From positions 1 to 40,594 of the forward strand of contig NZ_CAMBNZ010000016.1 of the NCBI RefSeq assembly GCF_945869175.1: 40,594 nucleotides of DNA, read 5' to 3'. The DNA is from Limnohabitans sp. Rim8. GTDB taxonomy: Bacteria > Pseudomonadota > Gammaproteobacteria > Burkholderiales > Burkholderiaceae_C. This document shows, in pieces, positions 24,833-32,101 of the stretch. The notes under the pieces were generated by a model. It was given only the letters and a program-made list of their open reading frames with translations, was not told the origin of the DNA and searched no databases. A program made the position numbers and the translations under genes. The number at the start of each line of letters is the position of its first letter. Positions within the stretch are counted from its first letter, which is position 1.

Positions 24833-25840
24833 ATGAGCAGCAAAATCTCCCTGTCCCGCTACTTGGTGGAGCAACAACGCGACAAAGGCCATATTCCGGC
24901 TGACTTGCGTTTGCTGCTGGAAGTGGTGGCCCGTGCTTGCAAAAGCATCAGCCATGCCGTGAACAAAGGCGCATTGGGTGGTGTGTTGGGCAGTGCTGGC
25001 AGCGAAAATGTGCAAGGCGAAGTGCAAAAGAAGCTCGACATCATCGCCAACGAAGTGCTGCTCGAAGCCAACGAATGGGGCGGCCACCTGGCCGCCATGG
25101 CCTCTGAGGAGATGGACAGCATCTATTTGGTTCCCAACCGCTATCCACAAGGCGAGTACCTGCTGATGTTCGATCCTCTGGACGGTTCGTCGAACATCGA
25201 CGTCAACGTCAGCATCGGCACCATCTTCAGCGTGTTGAAAAAAGCCGGCGAAAACCAAGGCGTGACCGAACAAGACTTCCTGCAACCTGGCAAACAGCAA
25301 GTGGCCGCAGGCTATTGTGTCTATGGCCCTCAAACCACCTTGGTGCTCACCGTGGGTGACGGTGTGGCCATGTTCACGTTAGATCGCGAACAGGGCTCTT
25401 TTGTGCTGACACAAGAAAACGTGCAGGTGCCCGCCGACACCCAAGAATTCGCCATCAACATGAGCAATATGCGCCACTGGGACCAACCGGTGCGCCGCTA
25501 CATCGACGAATGTTTGCAAGGCAAAGATGGCCCACGCGGCAAAGACTTCAACATGCGCTGGATTGCCAGCATGGTGGCCGATGTGCACCGCATCTTGACG
25601 CGTGGCGGTGTGTTCATGTACCCCTGGGACAAGCGCGAACCGCACAAGCCCGGCAAACTTCGCCTGCTGTACGAAGCCAACCCCATGAGTTGGCTGATCG
25701 AGCAAGCCGGAGGAGCTGCCACCAACGGCAAGGAACGCATTCTCGACCTGCAACCCAGACAGTTACACGAACGAGTGAGCGTGGTGCTGGGCTCCAAAAA
25801 CGAAGTTCAGCGGCTGACCCAGTACCACACCCAGCCTTGA
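24833..25840 (+). CDS. fbp: Fructose-1,6-bisphosphatase class I
   Basis: 335 residues. The metal-binding signature DPLDGSSN (114-121), E92/E93 and the later [22 protein letters not shown] substrate segment define a class I FBPase, which makes fructose-6-phosphate in gluconeogenesis (or a Calvin cycle if present). AAGGAAAG precedes the ATG. The sequence is full length and otherwise ordinary. Convergent with the NYN gene. Confidence 0.96.
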   Translation: MSSKISLSRYLVEQQRDKGHIPADLRLLLEVVARACKSISHAVNKGALGGVLGSAGSENVQGEVQKKLDIIANEVLLEANEWGGHLAAMASEEMDSIYLVPNRYPQGEYLLMFDPLDGSSNIDVNVSIGTIFSVLKKAGENQGVTEQDFLQPGKQQVAAGYCVYGPQTTLVLTVGDGVAMFTLDREQGSFVLTQENVQVPADTQEFAINMSNMRHWDQPVRRYIDECLQGKDGPRGKDFNMRWIASMVADVHRILTRGGVFMYPWDKREPHKPGKLRLLYEANPMSWLIEQAGGAATNGKERILDLQPRQLHERVSVVLGSKNEVQRLTQYHTQP

Positions 25841-25903
25841 ATACAGGCAAGTGCATGGCGTTGAGGCATCAGCAGCGCTCAGCCCGCCAATTTGTGGGTT
25901 GAC

Positions 25904-26800
25904 TCACTCTTCGTCGTCAGGTGGCATACCGTCCACAAGGGGAACGGCCTGCGCCAAGGGCTCTGCAACCACAGCACGCAAAGTTTCGCGCAGCATTTTC
26001 TTTTCTGGCAAGCTCAAGGCCCGGGCCAAACGCTGGCGCATGCGCAGCAAGAGCTGACGATCCACCTCTTGCGGAATACCTCGGCTGACCTGCAGCGCAT
26101 CGCGCAGGTCCTCACGCAAGTCTTCAGGTTCGTCTGCCCACCAAGCGGTGATGACTTCGTGCATCGACTTGCGCAACTCTTCCACATCTTCCAAAGCCAA
26201 GCCCATACCGCTGGGCAACTTGCCTTGCAGCATATCGGCCAGCGCTTGCGAATTGACCACCACGCGGCGGTCACCCTGGGCCAACAAACGGGCCCAACCC
26301 GGATCGGTGCGCACCATTTGGGGCATGTTGCGGGCAGATTCGTCGGCCAGCAAATGCACGCTGACACCACTGAGTTGGGCTTCGTCTATGGTGGCCAAGA
26401 AACGCTCGTCGTCGCTGGCCACCAACACATGGTCGCACGCATGGTGCTCGGCCAGTTGCTTCATGTCATGGCCCAAGGAGCGAAGCAGTGAGGCACCGCC
26501 ATCGGCATCGTGGGTTTGCACCAAACGCACGATCTGGTCGTCGATGATCAAGCCGTCAGAGCGGTCGCTGTACCAATAAATTCGACGCAAATCCACATCC
26601 AGCCCGGCGTTGGCCAGCGCTTGCGACAACAAGCCGAGCAAACCCTGGCGATTGACCGACTCACCCGTGGCCCCCACGGCACCTTGTTGGGCCATCCAGA
26701 TCAAAAAACGACCATCGATCAAGGCCATGCAGGTGCCAGAGCGATGGTCAACAAAACGGCGGTCGGACGGGGTGTTATGAGAAAAGTAATCACGCTTCAT
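25904..26800 (-). CDS. NYN-domain (PIN-like) putative ribonuclease
   Basis: 298 residues. The N-terminal ~170 residues fit the NYN fold of the DUF88/LabA group: an acidic residue in CMALIDGRF (D29), IIDDQIVRL, and VASDDERFLATI (D130, D131), acidic positions that would bind metal for RNA cleavage. The C-terminal ~100 residues are helical and charged, with no motif I recognise, ending in an acidic PPDDEE tail. It is soluble. Its target is unknown. It is divergent from a CoA-pyrophosphatase-like gene across a 96-bp AT-rich gap, and AGGTT before the ATG is a weak ribosome site. Confidence 0.8.
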   Translation of the reverse strand: MKRDYFSHNTPSDRRFVDHRSGTCMALIDGRFLIWMAQQGAVGATGESVNRQGLLGLLSQALANAGLDVDLRRIYWYSDRSDGLIIDDQIVRLVQTHDADGGASLLRSLGHDMKQLAEHHACDHVLVASDDERFLATIDEAQLSGVSVHLLADESARNMPQMVRTDPGWARLLAQGDRRVVVNSQALADMLQGKLPSGMGLALEDVEELRKSMHEVITAWWADEPEDLREDLRDALQVSRGIPQEVDRQLLLRMRQRLARALSLPEKKMLRETLRAVVAEPLAQAVPLVDGMPPDDEE

Positions 26801-26896
26801 GCTGTTAACCTAAATCAATAAAAATAGCGCTGCTAAAAAATGCAGCATCGGGTATTCTAAAGCGGTCAGCCTCCGTGTCGGTTATAAATCACCCCT

Positions 26897-27622
26897 GTGT
26901 CCACTCCTTTGTCTTTTGATCCCCGAAATGTTCCGGTCTGGCGCATCGATCACGATATGCCAGCCGTCCCGACGGCCCACTGGCTGCCCGATGCATTGAA
27001 AGCGCGCTTTGCCACACCACCCGTTTGGCAACCAGAGGTCGAGCGGGAAACCTCCTTTTCGAATCGAAAACCTGCCCAAGCAGCTGTGTTGGTGCCCATC
27101 GTGATGCGTGGGCCAGAAGGTGCACAGTCCACCATCTTGCTCACGCAAAGAGCCAACCACATGAGCACGCACTCTGGTCAAATTGCTTTTCCGGGCGGCA
27201 AGGTGGATCCGCAAGATGCCAACCATCAAGCTGCGGCGCTTCGGGAAGCCCAAGAGGAGGTCGGACTGGCCCCCCAGCATGTTCAGATCATTGGCGAAAT
27301 GCCGGTTTATGTGACGGGCACTGCGTTTTGGGTCACTCCTGTTATCGCACTGGTGACGCCAGAATTCGAACTGAAGCCCAACGCCAACGAAGTACAGGAT
27401 GTGTTTGAAGTGCCACTGTCTTTTTTGATGAATCCGGCACACCACCGCCGTCACGCCTTTGAATGGCAGGGCGCGAAACGACAATGGTTTTCCATGCCTT
27501 ACCAAGAAGCACGCTTGGGGCCGAACGGGCAAAGCGATGTGGTGGAACGCTTTATTTGGGGAGCGACAGCCGCTATGCTTCGCAACTTCTACCGTTTTTT
27601 AGTGGTCAATCCAGCCGCATGA
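26897..27622 (+). CDS. Nudix CoA pyrophosphatase (NudL/UPF0035 type)
   Basis: 241 residues from a GTG start; the next in-frame ATG (26957) would lose FDPRNVPVWRID, a conserved-looking opening, so GTG is preferred although no Shine-Dalgarno is seen. The family signature ILLTQRANHMSTHSGQIAFP leads into the Nudix box, GGKVD (100-104) and REAQEEVGL (116-124). The enzyme is expected to split CoA or its derivatives to phosphopantetheine and 3',5'-ADP. The next gene starts 7 bp downstream. Confidence 0.9.
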   Translation: MSTPLSFDPRNVPVWRIDHDMPAVPTAHWLPDALKARFATPPVWQPEVERETSFSNRKPAQAAVLVPIVMRGPEGAQSTILLTQRANHMSTHSGQIAFPGGKVDPQDANHQAAALREAQEEVGLAPQHVQIIGEMPVYVTGTAFWVTPVIALVTPEFELKPNANEVQDVFEVPLSFLMNPAHHRRHAFEWQGAKRQWFSMPYQEARLGPNGQSDVVERFIWGATAAMLRNFYRFLVVNPAA

Positions 27623-27629
27623 GGAAGCC

Positions 27630-28595
27630 ATGAGTTTTTTCGCCATTCTGTTGGCCCTGGTGCTGGAGCAAGCCCGCCCACTGAAGGCCGTGAATCTGAT
27701 TTACACCAGCATGAACCGCTGGGTGGCCTGGGTGGCCCGCACATTTGACGCTGGCGTTCAACACCAAGCTTGGATCACCTGGGGCATCACTGTGATCGGC
27801 CCAGCCCTTGTGACCATGCTGGTGCACTGGACGCTCGAATGGGGTGTGGGTTGGCTGTTTGCAGTGATTTGGAACGTGGCCTTGCTCTACGTCACCTTGG
27901 GGTTTCGACAGTTCAGTCACCATTTCACGGCCATCCGCGAAGCCCTTGAAAATGGCGATGAAACCCTAGCCCGGGAATTGCTGGCCGAATGGCAACAGGT
28001 GCAAGTCGGGTTGATTCCCCACAGCGAGATTGTGCGACACGTCATTGAATACTCGATGATTGCAGCCCATCGCCATGTTTTTGGGGTGTTCTTTTGGTAC
28101 GCCGTTTTGTCCATCGTGGGCTTGGGGCCCTTTGGCGCTGTGGTTTACCGCCTCACTGAACTGGCGCAACGCCGCTGGCAAGAACCCACAAAGGTCGGTT
28201 CGTTGGTGAGTCAATCTCTGCGCTCAGTGGCCTCGCAAGCTTGGCTTGCATTGGACTGGTTGCCTTCGCGCATGACCGCATTGGGTTTTGCCATTGTGGG
28301 CAGTTTTGAGGATGCCATGGACGGCTGGCGCAACCATGCACAGAACTTTCCAGAGGACAACGATGGGGTGATCTTGGCCGCCACCGCGGGCGCCATCAAC
28401 ATCCGATTGGGCGGCGCTTCTTTGCAAACGCCAAAGGACGATGACGACAAACCAGACACATCGGGTGGCAGCAGTACACCTGGCCGAATCCCTGAGGTGG
28501 CTCACTTTGCACAAGTGGTCGGACTGGTCTGGCGAACGGTGATCATGTGGTTGGTGTTGGTGGCTTTGTTGACCATGGCCAATCTGGTGGGCTGA
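27630..28595 (+). CDS. AmpE/CobD-CbiB family integral membrane protein
   Basis: 321 residues with four or so membrane segments (near 1-10, 50-80, 130-155 and 300-318). It belongs to the broad CobD/CbiB-AmpE family: VLEQARPLKAVN at the start, RQFSHHFTAIREALENGD and a long cytosolic region. Cobalamin-type CobD makes adenosylcobinamide phosphate; AmpE-type members are thought to act in beta-lactamase induction signalling. No cobalamin genes are nearby, so the AmpE-like identity is favoured and the exact function is unknown. The region 270-285 is acidic (DDDDKPD). The ribosome site overlaps the nudL-type stop. Confidence 0.8.
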   Translation: MSFFAILLALVLEQARPLKAVNLIYTSMNRWVAWVARTFDAGVQHQAWITWGITVIGPALVTMLVHWTLEWGVGWLFAVIWNVALLYVTLGFRQFSHHFTAIREALENGDETLARELLAEWQQVQVGLIPHSEIVRHVIEYSMIAAHRHVFGVFFWYAVLSIVGLGPFGAVVYRLTELAQRRWQEPTKVGSLVSQSLRSVASQAWLALDWLPSRMTALGFAIVGSFEDAMDGWRNHAQNFPEDNDGVILAATAGAINIRLGGASLQTPKDDDDKPDTSGGSSTPGRIPEVAHFAQVVGLVWRTVIMWLVLVALLTMANLVG

Positions 28596-28608
28596 CTTGT
28601 GCCTGAAC

Positions 28609-29601
28609 TCACCACCGCTTTTGGCCCAGTTCCTCAAACAACTGCGCATAAATGCGGTGACGCCTGACACTGATGGTGCCCAGGTTTTGCGCGCTTTCCA
28701 CCTGCGCCAGCACGGCACAACCGGGTTCGTGCAAATGCGTGCAGTTGTAGAACTTGCATCCCCCCAAATGCCGGCGCAAATCGGGCATGCAATCGGCCAG
28801 GCGGGTCGGCTCAATGTGGTTCAAGCCAAACTCTTGAAAGCCCGGAGAGTCAATCAGAGCACCACGCACCAGGCCTGTCTGTGCCATTTTGTCTAGCGCG
28901 GGGACCCAATACCAACGCGTGCTGGTGGTGGTGTGTTTACCCGAGTTGAGGGCCAATGAAATTTCACCCGTCTCGACCAGCGCATTGGGCACCAAGCGGT
29001 TGATCAAGGTGCTTTTACCACTGCCTGAAGGCCCCAGAACCAGCGTGGTGAGGCCTTGCAATTGAGCACACAAATCCGCCACGCCATCTTCAACCACCGG
29101 GCTGCGCGGGCTCAAACTGATGGGCACCACGCTGTAACCCATGGCACGGTAGGGGGCCAAACGCGCCCACGCTTGCGCGAAAGGTTGCGCCAAATCGCTT
29201 TTGTTGAGCGCGATGATGGGCTGAATACGCTCGGCTTCGGCGGCCACCAAGGCGCGCGAGAGTTGACTTTCTGAATACTCGGGTTCCGCAGCAATCAAGA
29301 TCAACACGCGGTCCAGGTTGGCGGCAAAGGATTTGGTGCGGATTTCGTCTTGGCGGTAAAAAAGGTTACGACGCTCCTGCAGTTTTTCGATGCTGCCCTC
29401 GTCACCTGTAATTTGCCAAAGGACTTGATCGCCCACCACCACCTGGTTTTTTTTACCACGGGGGTGGCAAATCAGCCGCCGTCCTTCGGGAGTCTCCACC
29501 AGGCAATGGCGACCATAAGTGGCCACGACCAAGCCAGGCTCTAAATCGACCGCCAGATTGACCGCATGAGGCAACGACTGACGCGCTTTGGGTTTATTCA
29601 T
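28609..29601 (-). CDS. rsgA: Ribosome small-subunit-dependent GTPase RsgA
   Basis: 330 residues from the ATG at 29601; in-frame starts further upstream would overlap phhB. An N-terminal OB-fold (about 20-85), then a circularly permuted GTPase with motif order NKSD (133-136), GPSGSGKST (190-198) and DSPG (251-254), and a C-terminal zinc knuckle C282, C287, H289, C295. It checks late maturation of the 30S subunit. It ends the unit M48 protease-phhB-rsgA. Confidence 0.95.
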   Translation of the reverse strand: MNKPKARQSLPHAVNLAVDLEPGLVVATYGRHCLVETPEGRRLICHPRGKKNQVVVGDQVLWQITGDEGSIEKLQERRNLFYRQDEIRTKSFAANLDRVLILIAAEPEYSESQLSRALVAAEAERIQPIIALNKSDLAQPFAQAWARLAPYRAMGYSVVPISLSPRSPVVEDGVADLCAQLQGLTTLVLGPSGSGKSTLINRLVPNALVETGEISLALNSGKHTTTSTRWYWVPALDKMAQTGLVRGALIDSPGFQEFGLNHIEPTRLADCMPDLRRHLGGCKFYNCTHLHEPGCAVLAQVESAQNLGTISVRRHRIYAQLFEELGQKRW

Positions 29602-29605
29602 GCCG

Positions 29606-29917
29606 TCATGCCGGCAACAATGCATCGGTTTGGGTGGCCGCTTCGAAATCCAAACGACTCAAACCTCGCACATCGTGCGTGTTCCAGCGAAGCACACATT
29701 TTTGATAGGTCAACACCAATTCGGGATGGTGGTTGAGCTTTTCAGACAACCAGCCCACACTGTTGACGAACAGCAGTGCGTGCGAATGCTGGGCAAATTC
29801 AAAACTTTTTTCAATCGCAATGTTTTCCCCATCGCCAGACAAACGCCAGCCCGTCAACTGGCTGAGCGCCAGGATCACCTCGGTAGGCTTGAGGGCGCGA
29901 ACTTCAGGCGTATTCAT
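29606..29917 (-). CDS. phhB: Pterin-4a-carbinolamine dehydratase
   Basis: 103 residues, full length. The active-site signature is LNHHPEL (H63, H64), with NTHDVRGLSRLDF at the end. It recycles the tetrahydropterin of phenylalanine hydroxylase or assists other pterin or molybdopterin chemistry; no phhA is nearby. The ATG overlaps the M48 gene stop (ATGA) and rsgA starts 4 bp after its own stop, so all three genes are tightly packed. Confidence 0.93.
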   Translation of the reverse strand: MNTPEVRALKPTEVILALSQLTGWRLSGDGENIAIEKSFEFAQHSHALLFVNSVGWLSEKLNHHPELVLTYQKCVLRWNTHDVRGLSRLDFEAATQTDALLPA

Positions 29918-31179
29918 GCGGTTTTCATTTTCTGCAAACGCTCACTGGCCGGAGGGTGTGAATAATAAAACTTCACATACCAAGGGTCTGGCGTGAGGGT
30001 CGAAGCATTGTCTTGGTAAAGCTTGAGCAAAGCCGAAGACAAATCAGCGCCAGGTGTTTGCGACACAGCATAAGCATCGGCTTCGAATTCTTGTTGGCGC
30101 GAGCGCCAAGACGACACGGGTGCAAAGAACAAGGTCACCAACGGTGTTACCAACATGAACAAGACCAAAGCCAGCGCGTCGTTGCTGCCCGACAAATTGG
30201 GCGACACGCCCAAGCCCGTATAAAACCAGATCTGTTGTGCCAACCAACCCAGCAAGGCCAAGCCCGCCAGCGTCATGGCGAAGCTGGTCACCATCATTTT
30301 GACGATGTGTTTGTGCTTGAAGTGCCCCAACTCATGGGCCAGCACGGCTTCCATTTCGGCCGGGCTCAGTTGCTTGAGCAAGGTATCGAAAAACACCACG
30401 CGTTTGCTGGCCCCGAAACCGGTGAAAAATGCATTCGAATGGGCCGAACGGCGACTGCCGTCCATCACAAAAAACCCCTTGGCTGTGAAACCTGCGCGTT
30501 GCATCAAGCCTTGCACACGGGCCTTGAGCGCGTCGTCATCAAGTGGCGTGAATTTGTTGAACAGCGGCATGATCACATTGGGTGCGATGGCCATTAAAAA
30601 GAGCTGCCAACCCACCAACACGCCCCAGGCCCACAGCCACCACCACTGCCCCCCCGCTTGCATGAGCCAGAGGACCACCCACAGCAGCGGCAGTCCCAGC
30701 GCAAAACCCAGCAACAAACCCTTGACCATGTCCCCCAACCACAAGGATGGCGTGATCTTATTGAACCCAAAGCGCTGCTCTACACCAAAGGTTTGCATGA
30801 GCGACAAGGGCAATCCGATGATGCCGCCCACAAGCGTGAAAGCCAACACCAGCAACATTTGCTGCGCCATGCCTGGGCCCATCCAGCCAAGCAGGACTTG
30901 GTTCAGCGCATTCAGGCCACCCAACAGTGTCCAGCCCAGCAAAACCGCGGCATCCACAGCGATGTCGATTTGCGACAAACGGGCTTTGGCCAGGGTGTAG
31001 TCGGCTGCTTTTTGGTGGTCTGCCAGGCTGATGGTGTCGGCATAGGATGGGGGTACCTCGCTTCGGTGGTGCGCCACATGCCGCACTTGGCGGGCATTGA
31101 GCCAAAATTTCAGCGCCACATGCGCCAGCAAGGCGATCACCAGCGTCCATGTCAAAGTTAAGGATGAGTTCATCGGCAT
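29914..31179 (-). CDS. M48-family zinc membrane metallopeptidase (Ste24/HtpX-like)
   Basis: 421 residues. Several transmembrane segments precede the zinc motif HELGH (282-286, in AHELGHFKHKH), and E366 in EFEADAY is the third zinc ligand. The N-terminal layout and the MDGSRRSAHSNAFFTGFG segment match the Ste24 CAAX-protease branch (peptidase M48, subfamily A) rather than HtpX. In bacteria these proteins degrade membrane or lipoprotein substrates; the target is unknown. ATG at 31173 is a second possible start. Leads the phhB-rsgA unit and is divergent from orn. Confidence 0.9.
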   Translation of the reverse strand: MPMNSSLTLTWTLVIALLAHVALKFWLNARQVRHVAHHRSEVPPSYADTISLADHQKAADYTLAKARLSQIDIAVDAAVLLGWTLLGGLNALNQVLLGWMGPGMAQQMLLVLAFTLVGGIIGLPLSLMQTFGVEQRFGFNKITPSLWLGDMVKGLLLGFALGLPLLWVVLWLMQAGGQWWWLWAWGVLVGWQLFLMAIAPNVIMPLFNKFTPLDDDALKARVQGLMQRAGFTAKGFFVMDGSRRSAHSNAFFTGFGASKRVVFFDTLLKQLSPAEMEAVLAHELGHFKHKHIVKMMVTSFAMTLAGLALLGWLAQQIWFYTGLGVSPNLSGSNDALALVLFMLVTPLVTLFFAPVSSWRSRQQEFEADAYAVSQTPGADLSSALLKLYQDNASTLTPDPWYVKFYYSHPPASERLQKMKTA

Positions 31180-31254
31180 ATTGTAGGAGCGGGGGGCGGC
31201 TCACCTTCAGAGCCGTCCTTCTTGCTGATGGTCTGCATCGGCGACAATTAGCAG

Positions 31255-31839
31255 ATGTCTGAAGTGAACATCACCCCCCAAGAGACGGCAGAGCTGCCCA
31301 AGTCCGACCAGAATCTGGTCTGGATCGATTGCGAAATGACGGGGCTCGACCCCGAAAAAGAACGCTTGCTGGAAATTGCCGTGATCGTGACAGGGCCGCA
31401 CCTCTCGCCGCGCATCGAAGGGCCTGTGCTGGTCATTCACCAAAGTGACGAACTGCTCAACCAAATGGACAACTGGAACAAGGGCACCCACGGCAAAAGT
31501 GGGCTGATCGACAAAGTCAAAGCCTCCACGACCAGTGAAGCCGATGCCGAGGCGCAAATTTTGGCTTTCTTGAAAAAGTATGTGACCAAAAACACATCCC
31601 CTCTTTGCGGCAACACCATCAGCCAAGATCGTCGATTTTTGGTCAAGTTCATGCCCCATCTGGAAGCATTTTTTCATTACCGTAACTTGGATGTGAGCAC
31701 CCTGAAAGAGTTGTCGCGCCGTTGGAAGCCCGAGGTGTATGCCAGTTTCAAGAAGCAACAAATGCACACCGCACTGGCCGACGTGCACGAGTCCATCGAC
31801 GAATTGGCGCATTACCGAGAACATTTCATTCGGATGTGA
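31255..31839 (+). CDS. orn: Oligoribonuclease (DEDDh 3'-5' exonuclease)
   Basis: 194 residues. Catalytic residues D25 and E27 ([12 protein letters not shown]), D125 (ISQDRRFL), H171 and D176 ([11 protein letters not shown]) form the DEDDh set. It degrades 2-5-nt RNA left by other nucleases, including pGpG from cyclic-di-GMP. A 16-residue N-terminal extension precedes the usual start of the fold. Not obviously in an operon: the next gene starts ~260 bp later. Confidence 0.95.
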   Translation: MSEVNITPQETAELPKSDQNLVWIDCEMTGLDPEKERLLEIAVIVTGPHLSPRIEGPVLVIHQSDELLNQMDNWNKGTHGKSGLIDKVKASTTSEADAEAQILAFLKKYVTKNTSPLCGNTISQDRRFLVKFMPHLEAFFHYRNLDVSTLKELSRRWKPEVYASFKKQQMHTALADVHESIDELAHYREHFIRM

Positions 31840-31846
31840 TATTCAC

Positions 31847-31873
31847 AAGGGAAAACCCTAGCGCATTTCCCTT
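31847..31873. repeat. 8-bp inverted repeat overlapping the helicase promoter region
   Basis: Arms AAGGGAAA (31847-31854) and TTTCCCTT (31866-31873) lie just after orn and upstream of the candidate -10 at 31882. It may be an operator or the 3'-end hairpin of orn mRNA; no T-run follows. Confidence 0.4.
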
Positions 31874-31878
31874 GCGCG

Positions 31879-31887
31879 TGTCATAAT
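31879..31887 (+). promoter_or_regulatory. Candidate extended -10 promoter for the DEAD-box gene
   Basis: TGT-CATAAT (TG at 31879-31880, hexamer 31882-31887) is an extended -10 match with no good -35. If used, it gives a leader of about 210 nt before the helicase ATG. Confidence 0.35.
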
Positions 31888-31894
31888 CTGTCGC

Positions 31895-32101
31895 TTGCTG
31901 CATTTCAGGTGCAGCATTTCTTACATCTCCCTTCATGCCTTGACCCAAAGATAGGGTCACTCACAGCGGCCAGGCTCCACGCCAAGCGCCACTCGCGAGC
32001 ACCGTTTGATGGTTGATGTTTTTTCAACCTTGCGGTGCCTGCGGCCCAATCCAACATCCATTTGTTGGCTGCCGTTGTTCCGTGCGAGTTTTTATACACA
32101 C
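31895..32101 (+). promoter_or_regulatory. Long, structured 5' leader of the DEAD-box helicase gene
   Basis: Two hairpins are apparent: GCTGCA/TGCAGC (31897-31902 and 31910-31915, loop of 7) at the start, and a compound stem whose outer arms GCACCG/CGGTGC (31999-32004 and 32033-32038) enclose GGTTGA/TCAACC (32011-32016 and 32024-32029) with a 7-base T-rich loop. No ORF of note lies in it. Leaders of cold-shock RNA helicase genes are often regulatory, which makes this a fair candidate. The stems are deduced by eye only. Confidence 0.4.

Noticed and set aside
27630-28595. Cobalamin biosynthesis CobD as the confident function
   Set aside because: No other cobalamin gene is near, and the family also includes AmpE-type proteins; only the broad family is claimed.
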